Below are positions 11,731-19,603 of a DNA stretch of 42,011 nucleotides, piece after piece; position 1 is the stretch's first letter, and the number at the start of each line of letters is the position of its first letter. The translations under genes were made by a program, and so were the position numbers. The DNA is taken from NCBI RefSeq assembly GCF_018917235.1, contig NZ_JAHLOF010000012.1:1-42011 (forward strand). Direction: 5' to 3'. The notes below the pieces were generated by a model. That model searched no databases. It saw only the letters and a program-made list of their open reading frames with translations, and was not told where the DNA came from. The stretch is from Metaclostridioides mangenotii (GTDB lineage: Bacteria > Bacillota > Clostridia > Peptostreptococcales > Peptostreptococcaceae).

Positions 11731-12350
11731 TAAATATTTTATTTTATGTGCAAAGTATATACTTAAATTTCATTTTTACAGTATTTTACACGTATATTAA
11801 GTATTATTTACAAATTTTAGAATTTAAACCCCATTTTTTACAAAATATAAATGACTTTCAAATTCCTAGCTAATTTTACCTTTTTCTACATTCTAATTAT
11901 CCCTAATTCCAATGTTTTAATAATATTATACATATAATAATTATATTTTTTCCTTCATTATATATAGGAAACTTTTGGATGATATTAAAATATCACAAAA
12001 TTATAATCTATTATTTATTATATTTGGTTTTTTAGTTGGTTATATTTATTAAATTATTACACAAAAGAAGTATTCGATTTATTTCGAATACTTCTTTGTT
12101 GGTAAATTAATTGTAATGAATAATTCAGACAAATTTAATAACCAACCCGATTCTTCATTCCCCTGGTATAACTTCCTATCCCCATAAGATGTAGATACCC
12201 TATTTAACCCTACTTAAATATTAAAAATAGCTTTTACCTAAATATATGTTTAAATCATACCATAAACTTTATTTAATTTTATCAAAAATGTTGTAAAAAT
12301 TTTATGCAGTAAAATATACAATTAACCGATGTAAAGTAAGATTAAAATAT
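11731..12350. other. Gene-free stretch upstream of rpoB
   Basis: This very AT-rich interval has no gene-length frame on either strand. Two things stand out. One is a terminator-like hairpin at 12061-12099. The other is a less AT-rich patch at about 12072-12211 that stays open on the minus strand for 44 codons without a usable start, described in the findings. No rplL remnant, tRNA or insertion sequence is recognisable. Confidence 0.6.
12061..12099 (-). terminator. Terminator-like hairpin in the gene-free stretch
   Basis: AAAGAAGTATTCGA (12064-12077) pairs with TCGAATACTTCTTT (12084-12097) around a six-base loop, extended by two pairs past a bulge. On the minus strand it ends in CTTCTTTTGTG, which is terminator-like. 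No gene precedes it on that strand except the open remnant that overlaps it, so it may be left over from a lost or moved operon. Confidence 0.5.
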
Positions 12351-12351
12351 G

Positions 12352-12403
12352 TGCTATAATAAATAATAAACCTTGTTATGTATCACTCTTAACAAGGTTT
12401 ATT
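12352..12403 (+). promoter_or_regulatory. Candidate LOG-gene promoter and leader hairpin
   Basis: TGCTATAAT at 12352-12360 is an extended -10 with no good -35. Just after it, AATAAACCTTGTT-type arms at 12365-12377 and 12391-12403 form a 13-bp stem with a 13-base loop. No T-run follows closely. It could be a leader structure of the LOG gene or a relic terminator. The -10 is about 165 bases before the start codon. Confidence 0.35.
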
Positions 12404-12525
12404 CAGCCTATTTAACTTTTCAAATTTAGAACTTTTATATATCATACTTAACTTTAATTGTTCTAAGCATATGTTTGCAACGGTATAAAAAAATGTTAAT
12501 ATGTAAATTGAAAGGATTGATAAAT

Positions 12526-13086
12526 ATGAACATAGCTGTTTATTGTGGTGCAAGTTCTGGAAAAAATTATATATATACTGAAAAAGCAGTAGAATTATCT
12601 AAGTGGATAGCTTCTAATAACAATACACTAGTTTACGGAGGTGGAAACGTAGGACTTATGGGCCTGATTGCAGATACAGTTTTAGAAAATGGAGGTTCTG
12701 CAATTGGTGTTATTCCAACATTTCTAGTAGATAAAGAAATAGCACATCAGGGGTTAACAGAGTTACATACCGTAGAAACTATGCATGAAAGAAAAGCAAA
12801 AATGATCTCTCTATCTGATTGTTTTATAGCTTTGCCTGGAGGTCCTGGCACTTTAGAAGAAATAACAGAAGTTATATCCTGGGGAAGAATTGGACAACAT
12901 GTAAACCCATGCATACTATTTAATACCAATGGTTACTACGATTTACTTAAATCTCAGTATGAGTTAATGGTTGATGAAGGTTTTTTATCTAAAGAAGACA
13001 GAGATAAGATACTATTTACTGATTCGTTTAATGAAATTGAAGTTTTCATAAGGGGTTATAAAGCTCCTAAAATAAGAACTTATTAA
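12526..13086 (+). CDS. LOG-family nucleotide phosphoribohydrolase
   Basis: LOG-family (TIGR00730) proteins hydrolyse nucleoside 5'-monophosphates, including cytokinin ribotides and AMP, to base and ribose 5-phosphate; some were mislabelled lysine decarboxylase. The 186-residue protein has the family signature in order: GGGNVGLMG at 38-46, MHERK at 86-90 and PGGPGTLEE at 104-112. The frame extends 17 codons upstream, but MNIAVYCGAS is the family N-terminus and GAAAGGATT lies about 8 bases before it. It is the only plus-strand gene on the far left arm, standing alone between rpoB and a convergent aminotransferase. The physiological substrate cannot be told. Confidence 0.9.
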   Translation: MNIAVYCGASSGKNYIYTEKAVELSKWIASNNNTLVYGGGNVGLMGLIADTVLENGGSAIGVIPTFLVDKEIAHQGLTELHTVETMHERKAKMISLSDCFIALPGGPGTLEEITEVISWGRIGQHVNPCILFNTNGYYDLLKSQYELMVDEGFLSKEDRDKILFTDSFNEIEVFIRGYKAPKIRTY

Positions 13087-13163
13087 GTCATTAATTTTTC
13101 ATTAATTAATAGAAGTTTATATCTTTTTATTACCAGTTATATTTATTAAATTATATGACTTTA

Positions 13164-13205
13164 TAAACAGTATAGTACTTTTAAATCTAATATCTATACT
13201 GTTTA
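13164..13205. repeat. 12-bp inverted repeat after the LOG gene
   Basis: TAAACAGTATAG (13164-13175) and CTATACTGTTTA (13194-13205) are perfect complements separated by 18 bases. No T-run follows, so this is not a standard terminator. It may fold in the LOG mRNA 3' end. No other copy was noticed. Confidence 0.45.
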
Positions 13206-13291
13206 CCGTTAAACTATTAGAAGTATCTGTTCTGTATTCTAAAATAGAATCTGTTGTGTATTTACTGAATAGCTCTATACAACATTAAAAT

Positions 13292-13327
13292 AGGCATCAT
13301 TTGTTTTTTTATTAACAAACGATGCCT
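13292..13327. terminator. Bidirectional terminator between LOG and aminotransferase genes
   Basis: AGGCATC(A)TTTGTT at 13292-13305 pairs with AACAAA(C)GATGCCT at 13314-13327 with one A-C mismatch. T-rich sequence follows on both strands. It lies between two convergent genes and would serve both, mainly the minus-strand aminotransferase that ends at 13364. Confidence 0.75.
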
Positions 13328-13363
13328 CATTTATATTTAAAAAATATTTAATTAAAAATCCAA

Positions 13364-14569
13364 CTATTTAGAAGCGCCTTCTAATTGTAAAGCTTCCTTC
13401 AAAACTTCAGCTATACTTTTTATTCCTTTAATAATCTTCTCTTCTGGCATATTTGAATAATTAAGTCTAAACGCATTGCTTACACCACCATTTGGGAAGA
13501 ATCCTCCGCCTGCAACATAAGCAACATTTTTCTCTAAGCACTTATGAAGTAAATCTCTAGTATTTAAGTGATCAGGTATTTCAACCCACGTAAATAGACC
13601 TCCCTCAGGATGAGTAAATTTAACTCCTTCTGGGAATTCCTCTTTCATTGTCTTAAGCATAACATCTCTACGCTTAACATAAACATTTTTAATATTGTTA
13701 ATATGATCATCTAAGCTGTACATATCCATAAATTTGCTAAGTTCCATTTGAGATATAGTAGATGATTGTAAATCTGAACCTTGTTTAGCGAAATTAAATT
13801 TAGTTAATATTTCTGGAGAAGCACAAGTCCATCCTATTCTGTAGCCTGGGCAGAATATCTTAGAAAAAGTTCCTAAAAATATTACTAATCCCTTAGTATC
13901 CAGAGATTTCAGTGATGGAAGATAATCTCCTTCAAATCTCAACTCTCCATATGGATTGTCCTCAATTACAGGTATTTCATATTTGTTTACTATTTCCATA
14001 AACTTATTACGTCTATCAAGAGACCAAGTTCTTCCTGTTGGGTTTTGGAAATCTGGTATTACATAAATCATTTTGACTTTATCAGTAGTTGCTAGTATCT
14101 TGTCTAATTCCTCCATTACCATTCCACCATCATCTGTTGGAACATCTATAAACTTTGGTTGATAAGATTTAAAAGCGTTTATAGCTCCTAGGTATGATGG
14201 ACTTTCACAAAGTATAACATCACCTTCATCGATAAATACTTTACCTGCAAAATCCAGTCCTTGTTGTGAACCACTTGTGATTAATATGTCGTCTTTGTTC
14301 ACATTAGATTGATATTTATCATTCATTCTTTGAGCAATTTTCTCCCTTAAGGGCTCATATCCTTCTGTAGTAGTGTACTGCATTGCTACTCTACCATTTT
14401 CTTCTAACACTGCAACAGATACCTTTTTCATTTCCTCTACAGGAAACATCTCTGGAGCAGGCATTCCTCCAGCGAAAGATATGATTTGAGGCTGTTGTGT
14501 AAGCTTCAAAAGTTCACGAATTTCTGATCCTTTTAATCCTTGCATTCTTCTTGCGAAATTTACTGCCAT
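13364..14569 (-). CDS. PLP-dependent aminotransferase, class I/II
   Basis: This is a fold-type I aminotransferase of 401 residues in the LysN/2-aminoadipate and MocR-like group, without the N-terminal winged helix that MocR regulators carry. Visible motifs are NPTG at 176-179, the PLP-binding Asp204 in VIEDNPYGE, the Schiff-base Lys237 in GTFSKIFCPGYRIGW, and the conserved LNYSN near the C-terminus. A GGGGGTG ribosome binding site precedes the ATG. Typical substrates of the group are 2-aminoadipate, branched-chain and aromatic amino acids with 2-oxoglutarate. The specific substrate cannot be assigned. It faces the LOG gene across a shared terminator. Confidence 0.85.
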   Translation of the reverse strand: MAVNFARRMQGLKGSEIRELLKLTQQPQIISFAGGMPAPEMFPVEEMKKVSVAVLEENGRVAMQYTTTEGYEPLREKIAQRMNDKYQSNVNKDDILITSGSQQGLDFAGKVFIDEGDVILCESPSYLGAINAFKSYQPKFIDVPTDDGGMVMEELDKILATTDKVKMIYVIPDFQNPTGRTWSLDRRNKFMEIVNKYEIPVIEDNPYGELRFEGDYLPSLKSLDTKGLVIFLGTFSKIFCPGYRIGWTCASPEILTKFNFAKQGSDLQSSTISQMELSKFMDMYSLDDHINNIKNVYVKRRDVMLKTMKEEFPEGVKFTHPEGGLFTWVEIPDHLNTRDLLHKCLEKNVAYVAGGGFFPNGGVSNAFRLNYSNMPEEKIIKGIKSIAEVLKEALQLEGASK

Positions 14570-14684
14570 ATTAAAGCACCCCCATGAAAATGTTCTTCAG
14601 ATTGAAGAAACTTTTTTTCATACAATAGAACACAGCTGACAAAATCATTTTGATTTATATATTAAGTTATAATTGTATGCTAGA

Positions 14685-14876
14685 TTAATCCTCTTTTCTA
14701 GATAACTTCCTTACTCTTTTTTCTAATGTCTCTCTATCAAGCATTATGAGTCTAGAGCATTTCATACATTTAATCTTTATATCCATGCCTATTCTGGTTA
14801 TTTCAAACTCCTTGCATCCACAAGCATGCTGTTTTTTTAATTCAACGATGTCTCCTATTTTCAAATCCATCGGCAT
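14685..14876 (-). CDS. DUF951 small zinc-ribbon-like protein
   Basis: This 63-residue protein begins MPMDLKIGDIVELKK and matches the DUF951 family, common beside noc and parAB in Firmicutes and of unknown role. Four cysteines at 19, 21, 37 and 40 suggest a small metal-binding fold. The frame runs 15 codons further upstream. I chose the internal ATG because DUF951 proteins begin with this segment and a G-run lies 10 bases upstream. The next Met, two codons on, is also possible. The gene lies 73 bases after the DUF3343 gene and is probably co-transcribed with it. Confidence 0.8.
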   Translation of the reverse strand: MPMDLKIGDIVELKKQHACGCKEFEITRIGMDIKIKCMKCSRLIMLDRETLEKRVRKLSRKED

Positions 14877-14949
14877 AGATATTATACCCCCTACCCATAA
14901 TAGTTTTAAGTAATTTGACAAGTTACTATCATATTACGCTAACCTTAAC

Positions 14950-15213
14950 CTATACTATTTGATTAACTTCTTTATTTCCTTCTTTATTTTTATCTATATG
15001 ATAAACACCTTTAAAATCAATCTCATTGTCTTTAAGTATCTTTGTAATCTTTTCTAGATCATCTTTTGAAAATCTAACGGAAAGCCCACAACTAGCGGAA
15101 ATTTCTCTTGGTGTGGGCAACATTGTAATAGCAACTTCGTGCTCTTTTAATAATTTTTCTGATCTTATAGCATGATGAGTTGAATTAAAGGACACGATAT
15201 ACATTTCCTTCAT
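14950..15213 (-). CDS. DUF3343 putative Se/S carrier-like protein
   Basis: This 87-residue protein begins MKEMYIVSFNSTHHAIRSEK and has the DUF3343 core PTPREISASCGLSVRF, with a single conserved Cys42. The family is annotated as a putative Se/S carrier because it travels with YedF and EF2568-type cysteine desulfurases, and it probably carries sulfur or selenium on that cysteine; this is inference from genome context rather than biochemistry. The start follows GAAAGGAATTC. yedF lies 118 bases upstream in the same direction and DUF951 follows, making a small sulfur/selenium-flavoured unit. Confidence 0.85.
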   Translation of the reverse strand: MKEMYIVSFNSTHHAIRSEKLLKEHEVAITMLPTPREISASCGLSVRFSKDDLEKITKILKDNEIDFKGVYHIDKNKEGNKEVNQIV

Positions 15214-15331
15214 ATCGAATTCCTTTCTGATATCTATATTGTTCTTGTATTTTTATTATAATTTATTCAACTTTTTTATAACTATATACTAAAGGCGAAA
15301 TACTGCCTATTATAAACTAACTTTTCTAAAA

Positions 15332-15934
15332 TTATATTGTTATAGTGTTTGAAGAATTCTTTAGAGATTCAACTATACTATACATATTTGTGACTGTTCC
15401 TACCTTGAGCTCGTCCTTTAAATCATAGTAATCAAGACAAGTTCCGCATGATAAAACTTCTACTCCTGCTTCCTCGAGAATCTTAAGGTTTCCTACTGTA
15501 TCTTCATTTACTGTACTTAGCTTGATTCCACCATTCACTAATAGTATGCTCTTTGGATAAGGTTTTGTCTCAGTTAGGGTATAAACAAACCCTTTTATAA
15601 GTACTTCACCTAATTCATCATTTCCTGAACCCATTTTATCTTTTGTGATAAAGATACATCTATTTTCTAGATCATCCTTTTCTTCTACTATAGCATCTGC
15701 TATTTCACATATTTCTCCATTTTTAACAATTTCTATAGTTATAAGCTCTTCTTCATCTTTAACTATATTTGACTCTAAGTTTAAAGATTTAGCTAATTTT
15801 AGTAAGTTTTCCTTCGCCATCTTATTATCAACAGTCGTAACTACAACTCCATCGCTTATTTTTTCTAGCTCTTTTTTTGTATGTATAACTGGTTTAGGGC
15901 ATGCTAAACCTCTAGCGTCTACTTCTACTCTCAT
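15332..15934 (-). CDS. yedF: Selenium-metabolism-associated sulfurtransferase-like YedF
   Basis: This is the two-domain YedF form (TIGR03527 type), 200 residues. The N-terminal TusA/SirA domain has the sulfur-acceptor Cys12 in GLACPKPV. The C-terminal DsrE-like domain has Cys163 and Cys166 in SCGTCLDYY. Proteins of this form occur in genomes with selenium use, often with selD and selenium-dependent molybdenum hydroxylases; the exact reaction is unproven. The ATG is preceded by AGAGGAG. A candidate promoter sits about 35 bases upstream. DUF3343 follows, and a cysteine desulfurase lies 2.5 kb away on the same strand. No selD is in the window. Confidence 0.88.
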   Translation of the reverse strand: MRVEVDARGLACPKPVIHTKKELEKISDGVVVTTVDNKMAKENLLKLAKSLNLESNIVKDEEELITIEIVKNGEICEIADAIVEEKDDLENRCIFITKDKMGSGNDELGEVLIKGFVYTLTETKPYPKSILLVNGGIKLSTVNEDTVGNLKILEEAGVEVLSCGTCLDYYDLKDELKVGTVTNMYSIVESLKNSSNTITI

Positions 15935-15967
15935 ATTAAAATCTCCTCTATATTAAAGTTAAATTTC

Positions 15968-15996
15968 ATTATATCTATACATAATAATAGTATCAT
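15968..15996 (-). promoter_or_regulatory. Candidate yedF promoter
   Basis: On the minus strand ATGATA (15996-15991), 17 bases and a perfect TATAAT (15973-15968) stand about 35 bases before the yedF start. The -35 is a weak match. This marks yedF as the start of a unit separate from the HTH-TPR gene upstream. Confidence 0.45.
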
Positions 15997-16050
15997 ATAT
16001 ATAACTTTAGTGTTATAGATTGTATCTATACATATATAGATGTATCTTTA

Positions 16051-17343
16051 CTATATAATTTCGAGATCTTTATACATATCTAATCCTTTTTGATAATATT
16101 CTAGCTCTTTATCTTTTGATATATCTGAGTATATTCTACCTAAATCTATATACATTCCCGCCAGAACCTTTTTATCTCCCAAAATAGACACTATTTCTAT
16201 GCTCTTAGTTAAGTATTCTACAGATAAATTTGATTCTCCTTGTTCTCTACAAATATCAGAATATTTTTTAAGTACTTTATATTCACTTATTTTATCCTTA
16301 TTTTTAATAGAAGAAGCTAAAGCTAGCTTACAATATTTTTTAGCGATTGAAAAATCACCTTTTTGTATATATGCATCAATAATTTTAAACAGACCTTCCA
16401 TCATATGATCATCACAAGAATCTGTTTTTATATCGTATGCCTTTTTGGAATACTCAATTACTTTATCCACGTTTCCTGTATATGAGTACACATCAGAAAT
16501 ATTTAGATAAACATCTGCAAGTATATTCTTATTGTTATCACTATCTAATAATTTCAATGCCTTTCTAAATAATACCATAGATTCTTCTAACTTGCCTAAC
16601 TTAAATAAGTTATTGGCCTTTAAAACTAAAATTTCAACTTCACTTTCTACACCATTTTTGCAATCTAACTCGTTTACTTTTTCTACATAATATAAAGATT
16701 TATCAGGCTTATTTATTTTTATAAAACATAAAGCCATGTTGCTGTATAAATCCTTATATGCATTAAAATCCTCAAATTCATTCTCACCTATAATTTCTTC
16801 AGCAAATTTAAAATGCGTAATTGCAACGCTGTACAGCTTTTGTTTCATGTATACCTTACCTATATTCAAATAACAGTTAAATATACTAATCGTGTCATTT
16901 TTTCTTATAAAGAAATATAAAGCTTTCTCAAAGTTTACAACTGATGAATCAAACTGACCTTGTTTTAATCTTATATTGGCTAACAAAAAGCTACATCTAC
17001 CGTAATTTTCAACTAAATCATACTTTTTGCATATTTCTAAAGTTTTATTTATCGTTTCTTCTGCTTCATATAGTTTATCTGTGTTTATGTAAATTTCGAT
17101 TTTTAGAATCAAGTTATCTGTTAGTTTTTTGGATTGTATTTCTTTGTTTTCAAGTAAGTATTCAACACTAACGCCTAACTTTTCACTCAGATATTCAAGT
17201 AAATCATAACTTGTGTGAGATTTGTCTCTTTCTATATGACTTATTTGAGCAGCAGTTATTCTATCACCTGCAAGTTCCTTTAATGTCATATTTTTTTCTT
17301 TTCTAAGTTTTTTTATTTTTTCACCAAGACTCAATATTTCCAT
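16051..17343 (-). CDS. XRE-type HTH regulator with TPR repeats
   Basis: The protein has 430 residues. An N-terminal XRE helix-turn-helix (about 7-62, with LGEKIKKLRKEKNMTLKELA and ITAAQISHIERDKS) is followed by an array of TPR-type helical repeats from about 70 to the end. This is the layout of RRNPP-like regulators such as PlcR and Rap-related proteins, which often bind short signal peptides; no ligand can be assigned here. The ORF extends 9 codons upstream, but the ATG at 17343 has AGAGGTGA in place. It is divergent from the GerMN lipoprotein. The shared region holds two identical palindromes that could be its operator. Confidence 0.85.
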   Translation of the reverse strand: MEILSLGEKIKKLRKEKNMTLKELAGDRITAAQISHIERDKSHTSYDLLEYLSEKLGVSVEYLLENKEIQSKKLTDNLILKIEIYINTDKLYEAEETINKTLEICKKYDLVENYGRCSFLLANIRLKQGQFDSSVVNFEKALYFFIRKNDTISIFNCYLNIGKVYMKQKLYSVAITHFKFAEEIIGENEFEDFNAYKDLYSNMALCFIKINKPDKSLYYVEKVNELDCKNGVESEVEILVLKANNLFKLGKLEESMVLFRKALKLLDSDNNKNILADVYLNISDVYSYTGNVDKVIEYSKKAYDIKTDSCDDHMMEGLFKIIDAYIQKGDFSIAKKYCKLALASSIKNKDKISEYKVLKKYSDICREQGESNLSVEYLTKSIEIVSILGDKKVLAGMYIDLGRIYSDISKDKELEYYQKGLDMYKDLEII

Positions 17344-17508
17344 ATTATTATCACCTCTTGAAGACGTCATTTATAATATAATTATAACTTATATTATTTT
17401 AAAACACTACTTAATTTGATAATATTGTAATTTTTACATATTTTTATCATTATAAAAAATTTTTTACAAATAAATCTGATTCCAATAGTTACATTTTCTT
17501 AATATGAT

Positions 17509-17570
17509 AATTTGTATACATATATACAAATTACACTTTAGTTCCATTTTTGTATTATATTATACAAATT
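17509..17570. promoter_or_regulatory. Two operator-like palindromes
   Basis: Site 1 is AATTTGTATA-CATA-TATACAAATT (17509-17532), with 10-bp arms. Site 2 has TTTGTAT at 17549-17555 and ATACAAA at 17562-17568. Both contain the identical 10-mer TATACAAATT (17523-17532 and 17561-17570), so the two sites sit 38 bases apart, centre to centre. Site 2 overlaps the -35 region of the lipoprotein promoter. Proposed to bind the divergent HTH-TPR protein; inferred. Confidence 0.6.
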
Positions 17571-17588
17571 ATAAGTTTATGGTATAAT
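17561..17588 (+). promoter_or_regulatory. Promoter of the GerMN lipoprotein gene
   Basis: TATACA (17561-17566), 16 bases and TATAAT (17583-17588), with TGG directly before the -10, make an extended -10 promoter. The start codon is 27 bases on, behind GAAAGAGGTG. The weak -35 lies inside the second operator-like palindrome, which suggests repression. Confidence 0.6.
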
Positions 17589-17614
17589 AGATAAAAAGAA
17601 AGAGGTGTTTAGAT

Positions 17615-18235
17615 ATGTTAAAAAAGAAAATTCTATTAATATTAAGTATACTATCAGTTGCAGTATTCGCATTCGGATGTAGCAATAATAACAAATCTGA
17701 AAGCAATCAAACAGATAACAACAATAATAAAAGTGTAGAAGAACCTGCTTCAGACGATAAAGATTCTGAAGATAATGATGCAACTAATGATGATTCTAAA
17801 GATAAAGATACTAGTAAAGATACTACAGTCTCAAAAGACAGTGGAGACAAGACTACAAACAATAAAAAAGAGGAAACTAACGCATCGGTATTCTCTATTG
17901 ATCTAGACAATGGCTCTCTAGTTAAAAATGATGTAAAATTATCTTCTGTGGATGCGAGCTCTCTATACAAGGAGCTAATAAATCAAAAGGTAATCCCTAG
18001 TTCAAGCCTTAATTCATTTGAAAAGAAAGATGTTGAAGGGTCAACAGTAGGTTTCTTAGACGTAAGTTCAAGCTTTATGAACAGTAATCTTGGCAGTGAT
18101 GCAGAGACACTTACATTAGATGCAGTAGCTAAAACATTTAAAGAAAATCTTGGTGTTAGCAAAATAAAACTTACAGTAGATGGTAAAAACTACGAAAGTG
18201 GCCATATAGCACTAGAGGAAAATGACTATTTATAA
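17615..18235 (+). CDS. GerMN-domain lipoprotein
   Basis: This is a secreted, lipid-anchored protein of 206 residues. A basic start MLKKK, a hydrophobic stretch and the lipobox AFGC put the modified cysteine at 22. Residues 23 to about 90 are a low-complexity Asp/Ser/Asn/Lys/Thr linker. The rest is a GerMN domain, recognisable by FLDVSSSF, the AETLTLDAVAKTF segment and VDGKNYESGH. GerMN domains occur in GerM and other cell-envelope and sporulation proteins that are thought to act at the wall or in germination; the role here is unknown. It is divergent from an HTH-TPR regulator and convergent with the cysteine desulfurase. Confidence 0.85.
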   Translation: MLKKKILLILSILSVAVFAFGCSNNNKSESNQTDNNNNKSVEEPASDDKDSEDNDATNDDSKDKDTSKDTTVSKDSGDKTTNNKKEETNASVFSIDLDNGSLVKNDVKLSSVDASSLYKELINQKVIPSSSLNSFEKKDVEGSTVGFLDVSSSFMNSNLGSDAETLTLDAVAKTFKENLGVSKIKLTVDGKNYESGHIALEENDYL

Positions 18236-18270
18236 TATATTGACTATACATTAAACAGTTGGAAAGAAAT

Positions 18271-18350
18271 AAAGGCGATGGAATTTGGTCGTGAGATCGC
18301 AATCAACTTGGGCTAGATTTACGCAACCATTTCCTATCGCCTTTTTATCA
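18271..18350. terminator. Long branched terminator-like structure between convergent genes
   Basis: AAAGGCGAT (18271-18279) pairs with ATCGCCTTT (18336-18344). Inside, GGAA/TTCC and TGGT/ACCA continue the stem past small bulges, with a loop of more than 25 bases that itself contains AATC/GATT. T-rich tails follow on both strands: ATCGCCTTTTTATC on plus and ATCGCCTTTATTTC on minus. It probably terminates both the lipoprotein and the cysteine desulfurase genes. The size is unusual for a simple terminator. Confidence 0.65.
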
Positions 18351-18426
18351 TTTCAGTTAACTTTTCCGATTTTATCATTACTACAAAATAATTGAGATAC
18401 AAGAAATCTAAAATTATTTAAAGAAC

Positions 18427-19572
18427 TTACTCTCTATTCTCAGATATCTTTTTCAAAGCTTTTATTGCTTTATCTATATCATATGTTGTATTAAAATAAC
18501 CTATACTAAATCTAACAGCACCTTGTCCTAGTGTTCCAAGCGTAGTATGAGCTAGTGGTGAACAGTGAATTCCAGATCTTGTGGCTATATCAAACTCATC
18601 ATCTAGTATAAAAGTTACTTCTCCTGAATCCATGTTTCCAATATTTATTGCTATAACCGCTGCTCTTTTTTTACTGTCTTCAGGACCGTATATTTCTATA
18701 TTTTCAATTTCTTTTAATTTATCTAGCATGTATTGACACAACTCTTCTTCATGCACTCTTATTTTTTCTATACCTTTATCTAGAACAAATTTAACACCTT
18801 CATTTAATCCTACTATGCCTGGTGTATTATGTGTTCCTGATTCATATTTATCGGGAAATAATTCTGGCTGAGTTAGCTCTTCTGATTTACTTCCTGTACC
18901 ACCCTCTTTTAATATATCTAACTTAAGATCTTCTCTTACATAAAGAACCCCTGTCCCCTGTGGTCCAAAAAGACATTTATGCCCTGGCATTGCCAACATA
19001 TCTATGTTCATATCTTTTACATCTATATTATAAACACCAGCCGTTTGAGATGCATCTACTAAATACAAAATACCATGTTTTTTAGCTATACCACCTACAG
19101 ATTTTATATCTACCAATGTTCCACACACATTTGAAGCGTGAGTAGTTACTATTAGCTTAGTATTTTCTTTAATTGCTTTTTCTACGTCTTCTGGATTTAA
19201 AAAACCATCTTTATCACAATCAACTACTGTATTTTCTACTCCTTTGCTTTCAAGCGCTTTTATAGGTCTTATTACAGAGTTGTGTTCCATACTAGTAGTA
19301 ATTACATGATCTCCCTTTTTTAAGACTCCTTTTATTGCTAAATTTAGTGAATCTGTAGCATTATGAGTAAATACTATTGTCATCGGATTATCTACATTGA
19401 AAAGTTTTGCAAGATTTTCTCTAGCATCGTAAATTTTTCTAGCAGATTTCATAGCTAATTTGTGGCCTGCTCTGCCTGGATTTGCACAGTAATTTTTCAT
19501 ACAATCATAAACTGCATCGTATACCTCTTCAGGTTTTGGATATGTAGTTGCTGCATTGTCAAAATAAATCAT
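18427..19572 (-). CDS. Cysteine desulfurase, EF2568-like family
   Basis: This class V PLP enzyme of 381 residues removes sulfur (or selenium) from cysteine (or selenocysteine) onto an active-site cysteine. Key residues are visible: His97 stacking on PLP, Asp173 and Gln176, Schiff-base Lys199 in MPGHKCLFGPQGTG, and catalytic Cys337 in SGIHCSPLAH. The family TIGR01977 is associated with selenium-dependent molybdenum hydroxylase genes, which fits the nearby yedF and DUF3343. A GGAGG ribosome binding site precedes the ATG. It lies 31 bases after parB and is probably co-transcribed with parA-parB. It is not linked to iscU, so a housekeeping IscS role is less likely. Confidence 0.88.
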   Translation of the reverse strand: MIYFDNAATTYPKPEEVYDAVYDCMKNYCANPGRAGHKLAMKSARKIYDARENLAKLFNVDNPMTIVFTHNATDSLNLAIKGVLKKGDHVITTSMEHNSVIRPIKALESKGVENTVVDCDKDGFLNPEDVEKAIKENTKLIVTTHASNVCGTLVDIKSVGGIAKKHGILYLVDASQTAGVYNIDVKDMNIDMLAMPGHKCLFGPQGTGVLYVREDLKLDILKEGGTGSKSEELTQPELFPDKYESGTHNTPGIVGLNEGVKFVLDKGIEKIRVHEEELCQYMLDKLKEIENIEIYGPEDSKKRAAVIAINIGNMDSGEVTFILDDEFDIATRSGIHCSPLAHTTLGTLGQGAVRFSIGYFNTTYDIDKAIKALKKISENRE

Positions 19573-19603
19573 CTCTAATTCCTCCAGTTATATGAATTTA
19601 TTA

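Noticed and set aside
15332..15934. Selenocysteine in yedF or DUF3343
   Set aside because: No in-frame TGA at a conserved cysteine position; all key cysteines are ordinary codons.
16024..16041. ATCTATA/TATAGAT hairpin after the HTH-TPR gene as a terminator
   Set aside because: Pure A-T arms apart from one pair and no T-run on the minus strand; too weak to call.
18273..18345. Fluoride riboswitch suggested by GGCGATGG
   Set aside because: Only the first bases match; the pseudoknot and later conserved blocks are absent and no downstream fluoride transporter gene follows.
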